Numbered from the stretch's first letter, positions 33,805 to 44,260 are shown. The stretch: DNA of 53,582 nt from Desulfobacteraceae bacterium (GCA_003597945.1 QZJS01000112.1:1-53582); one strand, 5' to 3'. The notes: a model not told the origin generated them from the sequence alone. Numbers and translations are program-made.

Positions 33805-34872
33805 ATGAATATCAAGGCAAACAACAGCAGCCACGGCCGCATCGTGTCGGCTTCCGAAGCGGACCAGTGTCTGGACACGGCCCAGCTCAGCCGTCTGGAA
33901 CAGTCATTCCGTGAATGGGTGGATGCTGCGCACCGCGCTGATGTGCGGTTTTCCCGGCAACGGATTCTCCTTATTTTTCTTCTGATTCGATACACGGGGG
34001 CAAAACTCAGCGAGGTTCTGGCGCTGGATCTGATCAATGACATTGCATGGACGCACAATTTCGTGCGCTTCCGGGACAGTGCCCACGACAGGAATTCGGA
34101 TTCAAGGGAGGTTCAAATTTCCGAGGCGCTCTCCCAAGAAATCAAAAAGATATTAACATCCCCGCCTTTCCGCAAGGCGCGGGGGAATGAGATTAACGTC
34201 GATCCAGGTTTTGTGCGGCGCAAGTTTTATGAGCATGCCGAGGCATGCCGTTTTCCCAAACGCAAGGGAGGCCCGGAAATGATCCGCAAAGCCCGGGCCG
34301 TGGAATTGATGCGCAGCAACATGCCGTTGCCCGCGGTTCAGGCGATGATGGGACATTCGACGCCCAATCTGACATCCGCATATGTCAACTTCTCAAAGGA
34401 GGAAATCAAAAACGTCGCCAGAATTTTCATGGAGAGAGAATCCGTGCGCAAAACCAGCGCGCGCAATTCCTTTTTTGGAAAAATTCAGGATATCCATAAG
34501 GGAGACATCCAGACATTGGTAACACTGACAACCTTTGATGGATCCACGATAACCACAATGATTACCAATAACAGCGTGGATCAGCTCGGGCTGCGCCCGG
34601 GCGGACTCATTACCGCCGAAGTAAAGGCCCCCTGGGTTATACTGCAAAGCGGGGATGCCGAGCCGGCATGCAGCGCGGAAAACCGATTTAAGGGGGTATT
34701 GACCAGAATAACCGCCGGCAACATAAATACCGAATGCGTGGTAAGGATCTCGGAGACCACCGAAGTCTGCGCCGTGATTTCCACCGCCGCCGGCTGGAAA
34801 CTCAACCTGCATGCCGGGGATGAAGTCTGGGTTCTTTTTAACTGCTTTTCCGTGGTGCTGCATTCTGAATAG
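33805..34872 (+). CDS. tunR: TunR-type tungstate/molybdate-responsive regulator
   Basis: A 355-residue protein fusing a tyrosine-recombinase-like DNA-binding domain (about 20-215) to two Mop/TOBE domains (about 225-290 and 295-353). The recombinase part keeps His184 (MGHSTPN) and Tyr193 (SAYVNF), but the first catalytic Arg is Lys67 (TGAKLSEVLAL) and the HxxR box reads EMIR, so strand exchange is unlikely. The Mop domains (GKIQDIHKGDIQTLVTL, GVLTRITAGNINTECVV) bind molybdate or tungstate. This is the published TunR layout, a regulator in sulfate reducers that represses TSUP genes or activates modABC. The divergent TSUP gene and palindrome match that. Confidence 0.9.
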   Translation: MNIKANNSSHGRIVSASEADQCLDTAQLSRLEQSFREWVDAAHRADVRFSRQRILLIFLLIRYTGAKLSEVLALDLINDIAWTHNFVRFRDSAHDRNSDSREVQISEALSQEIKKILTSPPFRKARGNEINVDPGFVRRKFYEHAEACRFPKRKGGPEMIRKARAVELMRSNMPLPAVQAMMGHSTPNLTSAYVNFSKEEIKNVARIFMERESVRKTSARNSFFGKIQDIHKGDIQTLVTLTTFDGSTITTMITNNSVDQLGLRPGGLITAEVKAPWVILQSGDAEPACSAENRFKGVLTRITAGNINTECVVRISETTEVCAVISTAAGWKLNLHAGDEVWVLFNCFSVVLHSE

Positions 34873-34931
34873 CAATCATGAGGGGTCGTCGACAATCAAC
34901 TATGATCGCATACCGGGGTTGACTTGTACGA

Positions 34932-36176
34932 TTATTTAATATCCTCAAGCGTTTTAGAAGGTAACCCGGCGATGCTCTGAACTGCCTTCTTCAGTTGATC
35001 CAAACTCACTTTCTTCAGGACCAGGGTTTTTACCACATCATCTAGTGAGTGTTTACCGACGCTTTTATCTTTTATTTCCCTGTCAAGATCACGAAATACC
35101 AGCGCGGCTTTTGCGGTGGTGGCACCGGTGGAGTGGCGTTGGCGCAGCGTTTTTACTTTTTTGCTGCGCTCAGCCAAATCGCCGAATGCAAGCTGCAACC
35201 GTTCGTCGGCCATGCCTCCGGCACGGTACAGCAACATAACGGCGTAGTATTCGGCCAGACCTTCGGCAATCCAATCATCATTTTCTCTGCCGCGTATGCG
35301 CGTGACGGAATGAAAAAGTTCGTGCAGCAGCGTACTGGTGGCGTTTTCACTTATCAGCGGGCGGTCTTCGTGCATAAACAGCGAATAAGGTCCGGACAAA
35401 CCGCCGCGCCACATGGGATCGCCCGCGCCAACGATGAGCACGGCGCGCGGTTGTTCGGGTAAAAACTTTGCGACTTCCGGCCACACAAAATGCAAGAGCG
35501 TGAGAATTTCCATGCGCTTGAAACCCGCGCCGTCTTCCTCGAACGAATCACGCTCCGGTCCGCTTACCGAAACCCGCGTTTCCCCCAGATAATCCCGGCG
35601 CGTTGCAATCTTTCCGGCAATCATCCACCCCACCGGCCGGTCAAAATCGCGTTCGGGATTATTGATAATAAAATTCATGGAGTTGTGCTGAACAACGGTT
35701 TTATCGCGCTCCCAGACAGTATTGATGTAAGGCCAGCTTTTCGGCAAGCTGAAGTGCAGGGTTGTTTCAGCGCTTGCGCCCTTGCGCGATAGCACCTTTG
35801 AAGGGGGAAAAAGATCATCACCGCGAAAAAGCGCCCAGTCGTTGTTGATGAAAGAGTCATATTCACCCGGATCGCGCTCGTGCAAAAGCACTGCTTCCAG
35901 ACTCAGCCAGGCGATCCCTTCCGGAGGCTGCCAGGTTACCCGTTCATCGCCGACATCAAGCCTGCCATTGGCGTTGTAATTGGAGTGATTTTTTTTATTG
36001 CTGAAACTGATTTTCCTAACAGCTTTTTCACCATCTTCCGTATTGTTGATGATCAGCTTTACCCGGGCCATGTGTTTTTCCGGCACCAGTTCAATCCGGT
36101 ATTCCATTTTGTAGGCGTAAGCATTTATACAAGAGAAAACAGCAAAAAACGCAACACATCTAAAAACTGATTTCAT
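34932..36176 (-). CDS. M61/M1-like secreted metallopeptidase
   Basis: A 414-residue protein with a signal peptide (MKSVFRCVAFFAVFSCINAYA). The zinc motif HELFH lies at about residue 285, followed by DDWIAEGLAEYY, the downstream Glu ligand as in gluzincins. The N-terminal domain of beta type (KMEYRIELVPEKHMARVKLI) fits an M61-like or aminopeptidase N-like fold, but no PDZ is seen. Its start lies within the remains of a second TSUP gene (36174-36238), so it may have been inserted there. AAGGAG precedes the ATG. The substrate is unknown. Confidence 0.75.
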   Translation of the reverse strand: MKSVFRCVAFFAVFSCINAYAYKMEYRIELVPEKHMARVKLIINNTEDGEKAVRKISFSNKKNHSNYNANGRLDVGDERVTWQPPEGIAWLSLEAVLLHERDPGEYDSFINNDWALFRGDDLFPPSKVLSRKGASAETTLHFSLPKSWPYINTVWERDKTVVQHNSMNFIINNPERDFDRPVGWMIAGKIATRRDYLGETRVSVSGPERDSFEEDGAGFKRMEILTLLHFVWPEVAKFLPEQPRAVLIVGAGDPMWRGGLSGPYSLFMHEDRPLISENATSTLLHELFHSVTRIRGRENDDWIAEGLAEYYAVMLLYRAGGMADERLQLAFGDLAERSKKVKTLRQRHSTGATTAKAALVFRDLDREIKDKSVGKHSLDDVVKTLVLKKVSLDQLKKAVQSIAGLPSKTLEDIK

Positions 36177-36238
36177 ATTAACTCCTTAAACAGCGGCATC
36201 CAGACGGCTGCTTTCATGCCGGCGATTTGAAAATGCAT
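36174..36238 (-). pseudogene. 5' remnant of a second TSUP transporter gene
   Basis: A 21-codon frame MHFQIAGMKAAVWMPLFKEL(I) matches the TSUP start at 33583 (MIFETAGIETAVWIPP), and the ribosome-site region (CTTCCTTTCCGT against TTTCCTTTCTCT) is also alike on the + strand. It stops at the peptidase start (TGA in ATGA). So a paralogous TSUP gene was cut after about 17 codons, and the metallopeptidase gene follows directly. Confidence 0.7.
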
Positions 36239-36257
36239 GGTGCTTCCTTTCCGTTTG

Positions 36258-37937
36258 TCAGGGCCGGTCCATGGCCGCCGATGATCCGAATATGGAAATC
36301 CCCCGGCGGGCCAGCAGGGAGCCTTCAAAGCGGTAGAGTTCGATCATGGCGATCAGAAAACCCGTTATGGCTTCTACTTCGGCCACCTGGCTGGTCACCA
36401 GGTCGCGCTGGGCCTGGGCCACATGCAGGGACGTACTTTTGCCCACCCGGAATTTGGCGGTTTCGGCACGCAGCTTTTCTTCCTGGAACTTCCGGGTGGC
36501 GGCGGTGGCATCCACCTGCTGGCGGGTACGCAATGTTTCGATATATGCGATTTTTATATCCTCTCTGATCAGGTCCCTGATGTTTTCAAGACTTTCAACG
36601 GATTGCCTCTGAGACAGCACGGCCCGGCGATGCCGGGCCTGGGCCGCGCGATTGGCCACCGGCATAAAAAATTCCAGCCCGCCGACAATATCATATCCGT
36701 CGCCGTCGATATTTTCGGCGGACCGGCCGAAAGAGTCCGCGTACCCGGTTTTCCCCAATCGGATAAACAAATCCATCCGGGGCAAAAGTCCGTTTCGTGT
36801 CAGAACCAGGTCCAAGTCCCCCCGGTCCAGCAACAGGCCGGCCTGGCGAAGGTCCGGCCGCATGCGCATGGCCAGATCAAGATGGGCGTTGAGATCATCA
36901 GGACCTTCCTCCGGAACAACCGGCATGCTTTGGGGCGTCAGTTCCGTATCAATAGCCGCCAGGCCGATGGGATGGATGAGCTTCAACAGTCTCACCCGGA
37001 GCCTGTTGACCCGGCCATTTGCATTAATAAGGGCTTCGGTTCGCAGGGCCACTTCGGCCTGGGCCGCGGCAAGATCGGTTTCGGCCAGGCCGCCCACGCG
37101 GATACGATGGCGGGTTTCCGCAAGCTGCTGTTCTGCCAGTTCAAGGGACCCCTGATAAATTTCAACCTGACGCCGCGCAAGGACGTATTCCCAGTAGGTA
37201 ATCTCCACTCGTGCCACAAGGTCCTCGGCAAAGCCTTGCAGCTCATATTCCGAAACAAGGGTATCAATGCGGGCCTGGCGCAGCAAGGCCAGGTTGGGCT
37301 CGATACCGCGTCCGGCCAGCAGGGCCTGAGTGGCGGTGATCCCGGCCCGGGTCTCGTAACGTGGATACGATGATGTATCGTTGCGACCAGTTGACAGCTC
37401 CGCGTGGATATCGGTGCCGGTGGGAAAAAACTGTGACAGCCCCGCCAGAACATCCGTTGTTTGAAGACGCTTTTCCGCGCCGTCATCTTCTTCGACCCTT
37501 GATCGGCCTTCTGTTATGGATGCCGACAGAACCGGATCAAATACGGATTGGGCCTCTTCTTCGAACGTGCGCGCAACTTCCGGAGCCAGTCGCTGCATGA
37601 CCAGGTTTCGGTTGTTTTCCATGGCCAGCAGGACCGCCTCCTCGATACTGACGTTGACGGGCACTTCCGGCGTTATTCCCGAAAATGCCGCCGGCGCATG
37701 GGCTTCATCCCCTTCGGCGACGGCATCCGACATTGATGGGGATGGCGATATCAACCGCGGCTTGTATTTCGCGTCATCCGGAACCGCGAAAAACGACATG
37801 CAACCGGAAAAAATAACCACTATTGCGCCCCAGACGATCATTGCCACCAAACAGCGCAATAGAAACGGGCGCCGCGCAATGGCCGCGCGCATCCGCGCCG
37901 GTGAGTTCCGGAATAAAATTTTGCGTTCAATATTCAT
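36258..37937 (-). CDS. TolC/OprM-type outer-membrane efflux lipoprotein
   Basis: A 559-residue outer-membrane efflux protein. It has a hydrophobic leader with lipobox VIFSGC, then two OEP repeats (RQVEIYQGSLELAEQQLAET, RHRIRVGGLAETDLAAAQAE and RTRQQVDATAATRKFQEEKL, RAETAKFRVGKSTSLHVAQA), each with the long helices of the TolC barrel-tunnel. It forms the exit duct for the adjacent RND pump. The gap to the RND gene is 50 bases. The start ATG has no strong ribosome site, so translation may be coupled to the RND gene. Confidence 0.9.
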   Translation of the reverse strand: MNIERKILFRNSPARMRAAIARRPFLLRCLVAMIVWGAIVVIFSGCMSFFAVPDDAKYKPRLISPSPSMSDAVAEGDEAHAPAAFSGITPEVPVNVSIEEAVLLAMENNRNLVMQRLAPEVARTFEEEAQSVFDPVLSASITEGRSRVEEDDGAEKRLQTTDVLAGLSQFFPTGTDIHAELSTGRNDTSSYPRYETRAGITATQALLAGRGIEPNLALLRQARIDTLVSEYELQGFAEDLVARVEITYWEYVLARRQVEIYQGSLELAEQQLAETRHRIRVGGLAETDLAAAQAEVALRTEALINANGRVNRLRVRLLKLIHPIGLAAIDTELTPQSMPVVPEEGPDDLNAHLDLAMRMRPDLRQAGLLLDRGDLDLVLTRNGLLPRMDLFIRLGKTGYADSFGRSAENIDGDGYDIVGGLEFFMPVANRAAQARHRRAVLSQRQSVESLENIRDLIREDIKIAYIETLRTRQQVDATAATRKFQEEKLRAETAKFRVGKSTSLHVAQAQRDLVTSQVAEVEAITGFLIAMIELYRFEGSLLARRGISIFGSSAAMDRP

Positions 37938-37987
37938 TGGAATTCGCGTCTTAATCGTTGAACCCTGAACAAAAAAACAAAAAAGAT

Positions 37988-40900
37988 TTATAATTCCTGA
38001 CCCGTCTCATTTTGGAGATTTTCAATAACGGGCGGACCGTCACCCCGGTGGGCGATGGAATACACCACAGGCAGAAATACCAGGGTGATCAGGGTGGAAC
38101 TGGCCAGGCCCCCGATTACGGCCCGGGCCATGGGCGCCTGGGCTTCGCCGCCCTCGCCGATACCGATGGCCAGTGGCAGCAGGGCGCAGATGGTGGTCAT
38201 GGCCGTCATGAGGATGGGCCGCAGACGCCGGCGGCCCGCCTCGGCCACGGCAGCCTCAAGGACCATTTTCTCTTCCCGGCGCAGCCGGTTGGAGGTATCC
38301 ACCAGCAAAATGGCATTGTTGACAACAATGCCGCCAAGCATGATGCACCCGATATATGACTGCATGTTGAATGTGGTGCCGCTCAGAAAGAGCATCAGGA
38401 TCACGCCGATGGCGGCCATGGGAACGGAAAACATCACCACAAATGGATCCCTCAGGGATTCATAAAGACAGGCCATCACCATGTAAACCAGGATCAGGGC
38501 CAGGATAAACCCGGTTCCCAGTTCACCGAAGGCTTTCTGCTGCTCCTCGTAATCGCCGCCGAAACCGATCATAAACCCCGCGGGTACGGGTATGGTCCGC
38601 AGTGCCTCTCTGGCGTCGGCAATGATGGCGCCCATGTCCCTGCCGGCGATATTGGCATTAACGGCAATAATCCGCTCCTGGTCCTTGCGCTCAACGCGCA
38701 CCGCGCCGGACCGCTTCTGCTCGGAAATAATATTTCGAAGAACCACCGGCTGGTTGTCCGCATTGGGAACCGTCAGATCGAGAATATCGCGCATGGACCG
38801 GCGCTCCGCATCGGCAAGTTTTACCCGGATGCCGTATTCATCTCCGCCGTCCCGGAAATACCCGGCAACGGTTCCGGAAAGCACCGTCTGCAGCATGTCG
38901 GCCACCTGCCGCACCGTAACCTTCATGGCTTCGGCCTTGGCCCGATCCACGACAATAAGCCGTTCCGGCGCGCCGGTATCCCGACTGAGAAGCGCATCGG
39001 TCACCCCCGGGATCAATTCCAGTAAATCTCTTACCTGTACGGCCAGAACATCGGCGGTCTCAAGATCATATCCCCGGATTTCAACGGAAACCCGCTCGGT
39101 TCCTCCCCGGAACTGGCGCAGCAGAAACAGACCCTGGCCCTCCCGGGTCCGGATCACGGCGCCGGGGATGTCGGAAAGGACGCGGCGCAGGTCCATGGCA
39201 ATCTGTTCGCTGGATCGGGAGCGCTCGGACTGGGGCACCAGTGCGATACGCATTTCACCGGCATGGGAGGCGCCGCCCCGCCATGGGGTGCCGCCGATGC
39301 TGCTCACGACGCTTTTGCGCTCCGGTACCTCCTTGTAGACAATGGTTTCAATTTCTCTAAATAACTCATCAACAACGCCCAGAGCCGTTCCCACTTCCAT
39401 CTCCACACTGACGCGCACCTCGCTTTCATCACTTTTGGGCATCAGTTCAACGCCCACCCAGGGGATCAGAAACAGGCTGGCGCCCAGCAGCAGAAACGAA
39501 AACAGGATCACCATCATGCGATGAGACAGGGCATAATCGAGCAATCGTTTGTAATCTTCTTCCAGACCTTCCAGAACGGCGCCGGTGCGGATATAGAATT
39601 GATGAAAAACAGATCGCAGCCCGGATGACGCGGCCGCCGGCGGCCCCAGGAAGCGCGAGGCAAGCATGGGGATCAGGGTCAGGGCCACCACCAGGGAACT
39701 GATCAAGGCAAAACTGATGACATAAGCCAGTTGCTTGAACATGATGCCGGCCATGCCCTCCAGGAATATGAGGGGGAGGAAGATGGCCAGGGTGGTCAGG
39801 GTGGAGGCGATAATGGCGGCCGCGACTTCTTCAGCCCCCTTTACGGCCGCGCCCGCGGGATCGGAATCGGAAGCCCTCAGCCGGAAAATATTTTCCAGCA
39901 CCACGATGGCATTGTCCACCAGCATGCCGACCCCAAGGGCCAGACCGCCCAGGGTCATGATATTGAGCGTGAACCCGCCGAAATAGATCAGGGCGAAGGT
40001 CCCCACTACGGAAACGGGAATGGCGGCGGCAATAACGGCGGTGCTGCTGATGTTGCGCAGAAAAAAGAGCAGCACGAAGACCGCGATCATGCCGCCGTAA
40101 AGCGCTGACGACCCGACATTGGTGATGGATCGCCTGATATAATCGGAAGTGTCGATAACGGGCGTCAACAGGATCTGGGGGATATCGGCGTTGATCCGCT
40201 CCACCTCGGCAAGGACCCGTGTGGCCACCTCCACGGTGTTGGTGCCGGACTGCTTGTTTACCGACAGACGCACACCGGATTGCCCGTCTAATCGGACGAT
40301 CTGGCTGACTTTTATCCATCGGTCCGCCACATCCGCCACATCACGGACGCGGACAACAGCGTTTTGCCTGACCGCAAGGACGGTGTCGCGGATCTGGTCA
40401 AGACCGGTGAATTCCCCGGGCGTTCTGAGGGTGATCTCAAAGCCGCCGGATTCGATCTCACCGGCCGGCAACGTCACGTTGGCGGCCCTGAGGCGGGCCA
40501 GCACCTGTTCCAAAGGAACATCGAGCGATTTGAGGCGGTCGGGATCTAAATTCACATGGATCTCGCGTTCGCGCCCGCCCCAGATATCGAGCATGGCAAC
40601 CCCGGGAATCCGCTCAATCCGGTACTTAATCTCATTATCGATGATCCGGCGCATCTGCAGTGGGTCCATATTGCTCGATGCCCCCATGATCAATATGGGG
40701 AAACTCGCCAGATCGAATTTACGCAGAAAGGGGCGATCGGCATCCTCCGGCAGGCGGGGAATGACGCGGTCCAGGCGATCGCGGATATCGTTTGCCGCCG
40801 CGTCCAGATCCGTTCCCCAGACAAAGGTGACCCGGACGCTGCTGGTTCCCTCCGATGATATCGAGGTCACCTCCTCCACGCCGGGCACCGCGCTCATGGC

Positions 40901-41107
40901 CTCTTCAATGGGCCGGGTCACCAGGGTTTCCATCTCTTCCGGGCTGGCGTTCCCGTAACTGGTGCTGATGCTAAGGGTGGGATAGGTGACATCGGGCATC
41001 AGATCCACGGGAAGGCGGGACAATGAGACGCTGCCTAAAAGAATGACGATCAGGGCCGCCATGACCGTGAAAATCGGCCGACGGACGGAGAACCGGGCCA
41101 CGTTCAT
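37988..41107 (-). CDS. RND efflux pump inner-membrane subunit (HAE-1/AcrB-like)
   Basis: A 1039-residue RND transporter with 12 membrane helices and two large periplasmic domains. N-terminus [20 protein letters not shown] is typical. In helix 4 the proton relay reads [14 protein letters not shown] (AcrB: VDDA), and in helix 10 [13 protein letters not shown] (AcrB Lys is Asn). These variants are common in the broader COG0841 group and less so in AcrB itself. It works with the membrane fusion protein (ATGA overlap at 41104-41107) and the TolC-like gene. Substrates cannot be predicted: drugs, solvents or lipids. Confidence 0.93.
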   Translation of the reverse strand: MNVARFSVRRPIFTVMAALIVILLGSVSLSRLPVDLMPDVTYPTLSISTSYGNASPEEMETLVTRPIEEAMSAVPGVEEVTSISSEGTSSVRVTFVWGTDLDAAANDIRDRLDRVIPRLPEDADRPFLRKFDLASFPILIMGASSNMDPLQMRRIIDNEIKYRIERIPGVAMLDIWGGREREIHVNLDPDRLKSLDVPLEQVLARLRAANVTLPAGEIESGGFEITLRTPGEFTGLDQIRDTVLAVRQNAVVRVRDVADVADRWIKVSQIVRLDGQSGVRLSVNKQSGTNTVEVATRVLAEVERINADIPQILLTPVIDTSDYIRRSITNVGSSALYGGMIAVFVLLFFLRNISSTAVIAAAIPVSVVGTFALIYFGGFTLNIMTLGGLALGVGMLVDNAIVVLENIFRLRASDSDPAGAAVKGAEEVAAAIIASTLTTLAIFLPLIFLEGMAGIMFKQLAYVISFALISSLVVALTLIPMLASRFLGPPAAASSGLRSVFHQFYIRTGAVLEGLEEDYKRLLDYALSHRMMVILFSFLLLGASLFLIPWVGVELMPKSDESEVRVSVEMEVGTALGVVDELFREIETIVYKEVPERKSVVSSIGGTPWRGGASHAGEMRIALVPQSERSRSSEQIAMDLRRVLSDIPGAVIRTREGQGLFLLRQFRGGTERVSVEIRGYDLETADVLAVQVRDLLELIPGVTDALLSRDTGAPERLIVVDRAKAEAMKVTVRQVADMLQTVLSGTVAGYFRDGGDEYGIRVKLADAERRSMRDILDLTVPNADNQPVVLRNIISEQKRSGAVRVERKDQERIIAVNANIAGRDMGAIIADAREALRTIPVPAGFMIGFGGDYEEQQKAFGELGTGFILALILVYMVMACLYESLRDPFVVMFSVPMAAIGVILMLFLSGTTFNMQSYIGCIMLGGIVVNNAILLVDTSNRLRREEKMVLEAAVAEAGRRRLRPILMTAMTTICALLPLAIGIGEGGEAQAPMARAVIGGLASSTLITLVFLPVVYSIAHRGDGPPVIENLQNETGQEL

Positions 41108-42339
41108 GCCGGCTTCCTTTGAACCGCGGACGGACCGGGCTCAATACAGGCGCCTTCCGGTAAGGTCTTCTTCAAGGTTTCAGATGTTATTTCCGGAAGC
41201 AGGATGCGCGACTGATCATCGAGCAGGTGATGGCCGAGGGTGATGACCAGCCCGTCAAATTCCGGCGCGATGATTTCCACTTCTTCCCCGGTGGTAATGC
41301 CCGGCTGGACCGGCAAGAAGCGGGCCGTCATGTCACGGGTATCGGCCAGGAAAACACCCTGGACCCCGTTACGGCTGACCAGGGCTGCTGCCGGCACCAC
41401 CACCGCGTTTTCATGCACGGCAAGCAGAAGGCTCGCCCGGACAAACATTCCCGGCGCCAGCAACTCCTCGGGATTGGCGATTTCAATCTCCACCCGGGCC
41501 TGACGGGATTCCTCCCTTAGCACAGGGGCTTTGCGAATAATCCGGCCCTCAAATGACACATCCGGATAGGCGTCGGTGGTGATCACGGCGGTCTGCCCGA
41601 CGCTGATTTCCGGAAAATCGCGTTCGATCACGTATACAACCGCGATCACCGTCCGGATATCCACCACGGACACCAGGGGATCATTAATCCGCAGCATGGC
41701 GCCTTCATCGACATATCGCTCGGCCACGCGGCGCTCGTCCGCTCCATCCTGCCAGGCCGCGTGGATGCGGGTATATGCCAGCCGAACCTCGGCGCTTTGC
41801 AGGGCGGCTTCCCGCTGGCGGATCTGGGCCATGGCCACCTGTTGCCTGGCTTCAGCAGCCCGGTATTGCGCCTCGATACCATCGAGTTCCGCTTCAGATA
41901 CGACTTTCTGATCCCGCAACTCCCGGATACGATCATATTCCCTGGCGGCCACGTCCAGAGCGCTTCGGGTTTCAGCCAGATTGGCACGGCTGACTTCCAG
42001 TTCCGCCCTGGCCTGGGTCACGCCAAGGGCATATTCTTCATTATCGAGAACCGCCACCAGATCGCCGCGGCGCAGGACATCCCCGATATTGACCCGCAAT
42101 GTTTCCAGCCGGCCGGCCACCTTGGGCGCCACTTCGAAACGGGATGCTGGCACCAGTGATCCGGTGAATTGGGCCTCCCGGTGCATGGTTTTTCGATGAA
42201 CCTTTTCCGCCAGAACCGCCACGGCGGGCTTTCCTCCGCGCGGGGCTGCCGGCGGCGCATCCGACAGATGATGATAAATCCGCCAGCCGAACAAGCCCGA
42301 AAAGATCATTACAATCAAAAACACAAGGGCTTTTTTCAA
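41104..42339 (-). CDS. RND efflux membrane fusion protein
   Basis: A 411-residue periplasmic adaptor with one N-terminal membrane anchor (ALVFLIVMIFSGLFGW). The lipoyl-like part has EVAPKVAGRLETLRVNIGDV and LRRGDLVAVLDNEEY; the alpha hairpin (about 110-200) includes RELRDQKVVSEAELDGIEAQ; beta-barrel and membrane-proximal domains follow. It bridges the RND pump and outer-membrane duct. Start TTG at about 42339, after GGAG. It heads the operon MFP-RND-TolC. Confidence 0.92.
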   Translation of the reverse strand: MKKALVFLIVMIFSGLFGWRIYHHLSDAPPAAPRGGKPAVAVLAEKVHRKTMHREAQFTGSLVPASRFEVAPKVAGRLETLRVNIGDVLRRGDLVAVLDNEEYALGVTQARAELEVSRANLAETRSALDVAAREYDRIRELRDQKVVSEAELDGIEAQYRAAEARQQVAMAQIRQREAALQSAEVRLAYTRIHAAWQDGADERRVAERYVDEGAMLRINDPLVSVVDIRTVIAVVYVIERDFPEISVGQTAVITTDAYPDVSFEGRIIRKAPVLREESRQARVEIEIANPEELLAPGMFVRASLLLAVHENAVVVPAAALVSRNGVQGVFLADTRDMTARFLPVQPGITTGEEVEIIAPEFDGLVITLGHHLLDDQSRILLPEITSETLKKTLPEGACIEPGPSAVQRKPA

Positions 42340-42409
42340 AACGGATCTCCTCTGAATCTTGCATACCGGAGCATACGCCGCCGGACGCCATGTAACAACT
42401 TTTACCTGT

Positions 42410-42859
42410 TCATCGGTTTTGCATTACGATCCTCTCCAGACCATTTTCAAGAAATTCTTCAAAATAGGCGGATCGGATCTCTTCGATTTTCGAAAAACGC
42501 TCAGAGGGGTCCATATTCTCAAAGGCGTCTTCTCCCACCTGCCGGACCAGGTCCCGGTACGCCAGACGGTCGCCAAGCTCATCCCAGAAGGTATCATCAT
42601 CATATTCGTCAATATAATCGAACACATCGATGGTTTCATCATATATCACGGTGGGCATGTAGGCCTTTGTATCCGGATCATACTCGAAAAAATCCGCAAC
42701 GCCCATGCCTTCACCCAGAGCGAAAAATTTCTGTTCCATATCGCGGAATTTTTTTGTCCTCGGGTCATCTTCTGTCTTGTGGGCGCTGAGCACCCAGCCC
42801 GCGATTTCCAGCATTTCAAGAAGTGTCTTGTACTCGTTTTTACTGATGGCGACGTTCAT
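42410..42859 (-). CDS. acidic hypothetical protein
   Basis: A 149-residue, strongly acidic protein (FDYIDEYDDDTFWDELGDRL) with no signal or membrane segment. The start MNVAISKNEYKTLLEMLEIA has GGAGAG eight bases upstream; the upstream in-frame ATG 42874 lacks one. It lies between the RND operon and the MFS gene on the same strand. Acidic proteins like this in Desulfobacterota genomes have no known function. I do not recognise the family. Confidence 0.7.
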   Translation of the reverse strand: MNVAISKNEYKTLLEMLEIAGWVLSAHKTEDDPRTKKFRDMEQKFFALGEGMGVADFFEYDPDTKAYMPTVIYDETIDVFDYIDEYDDDTFWDELGDRLAYRDLVRQVGEDAFENMDPSERFSKIEEIRSAYFEEFLENGLERIVMQNR

Positions 42860-42961
42860 TGGATTTCTCTCCATAAAAGATTAACAAGGTTAATTGTAAA
42901 TATAAAACATCTGCCTCTATCGCAAACCGACCGCTATCCGACCGTTATCCGGCCTGCTTTC

Positions 42962-44260
42962 TCAACGGGGCACGGGTTTCTTTGTCACCCGGCTAAGCAG
43001 CACCATGGCCACCAGAATCCCGGCCGACAGGTAAAACGCATAATCAAGACTACCGGTGATGTCTTCGATGGTGCCCGCCAGCCGGGCCATGAAAAAACCG
43101 AATCCCCAGCCGATAAACACGAGCCCGTAATTCACCCCCAGATGCTTGGAGCCATAGAAATCCGCCGTATATGAGGGCAGCAGCGACAACCCGCCGCCAT
43201 ACTGCCAGTAAGCGATTCCCACAACGATAAACAGCAGCACGATATTACCCGACGCCATCACCCATGGCATGGAAGCCAGACAAAGGGCCGACACCCCGCA
43301 ATTGATGGCATAGGCATTGTCCCTGCCGATCTTGTCGCTATAGACGCCGGTGCCCACCCGGCCGGAGGCGTTCACCAGCCCCCCGAAGGAAGCCAGTATC
43401 CATGCATTGGCCACCAGAAACGGTATACCGGTCGCGGCCGTATTTAGTATTCCCGCGGCATTGGCAATAATCAACAGACCGGACTGGGTGGAACCGATAA
43501 AGAGCACCACCAGGGCGTAAAACTGCCAGGTCCTCAGCATTTCCCCGGCGGTCCAGTCTTTTCCGGTGGTGGCGGCCGTTTTTTTGGCCGATGCATTGAC
43601 GCCGGGCGGCACATATCCCTGGGGCGGCCATGAAAGAAACTGGGCTGCGACAATGATCACGGCCGCAAACAAAATCCCCAGACCGATAAAACTGCCCGAA
43701 ATGCCGAATGCGGTAATCAGCCATTTGCCCAGGGGACTGATGTAGAGGGCCGCGCCGCCGTAACCGCCCACCACCAGGCCGGCGATCAGGCCGCGCTTGT
43801 GGGGGCCGAACCATTTAAGCGCGGCCGGCGTGGGCGCCGCATATCCGATGCCCATGCCGATCCCGCCGAAGATGCCGAAACCGATGATCAGGCCCGTATA
43901 GCTCTTCATCAAACCGGCAATAATGCATCCCGCCGCCAGAAAGAGCCCTCCCACCGTGGCCCCGAACTTGGGACCGAACCGGTCGTGAATGCGTCCTCCG
44001 GGAATCATGGAAAGGGCAAAAATCATCACGGCCAGGGAAAAGGGCGTGGACGCCTGGGCATTATTGAGGTAATGCCAGCCTTCATTGATGCCGGTCATGG
44101 CATGCCCGGCCATTTCCTGAACCATTTTCTCATTTGGATAGACAAGGGCCTGCTTCCATACGCTCCAGGCATAAAGAATACCCAGACAAAGATTCACAAT
44201 GGTTCCGGCAAAAACAACCACCCAGGCCCTGCCCGGCACCTTTCCCGCCCGTGCTGCCAT
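42962..44260 (-). CDS. OFA-type MFS transporter
   Basis: A 432-residue MFS carrier with about 12 helices, of the oxalate/formate antiporter (OFA) type. Marks are VVFAGTIVNLCLGILYAWSV at the first helix, the loop PGGRIHDRFGPKFGA (RxxDRxG), and GIGMGIGYAAPTPAALKWFG, a common OFA phrase. It would exchange small carboxylates. GGGGAGG precedes ATG 44260; the frame is open further to 44356 but that part is polar and unlikely. Confidence 0.88.
   Translation of the reverse strand: MAARAGKVPGRAWVVVFAGTIVNLCLGILYAWSVWKQALVYPNEKMVQEMAGHAMTGINEGWHYLNNAQASTPFSLAVMIFALSMIPGGRIHDRFGPKFGATVGGLFLAAGCIIAGLMKSYTGLIIGFGIFGGIGMGIGYAAPTPAALKWFGPHKRGLIAGLVVGGYGGAALYISPLGKWLITAFGISGSFIGLGILFAAVIIVAAQFLSWPPQGYVPPGVNASAKKTAATTGKDWTAGEMLRTWQFYALVVLFIGSTQSGLLIIANAAGILNTAATGIPFLVANAWILASFGGLVNASGRVGTGVYSDKIGRDNAYAINCGVSALCLASMPWVMASGNIVLLFIVVGIAYWQYGGGLSLLPSYTADFYGSKHLGVNYGLVFIGWGFGFFMARLAGTIEDITGSLDYAFYLSAGILVAMVLLSRVTKKPVPR

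Noticed and set aside
33805-34872. Tyrosine recombinase suggesting a mobile element or integron
   Set aside because: The first catalytic Arg is Lys, the HxxR box is altered, and two Mop domains follow. The TunR layout explains it better, and no attachment sites are seen.
36423-37373. 316-codon + strand frame over the TolC-like gene
   Set aside because: Antisense shadow of a gene with clear OEP repeats; no ribosome site.
38592-40958. Long + strand open frames (about 250-270 codons) antisense to the RND gene
   Set aside because: They are shadows of a GC-rich gene: no ribosome sites, arginine/serine-rich composition, no recognisable motifs.
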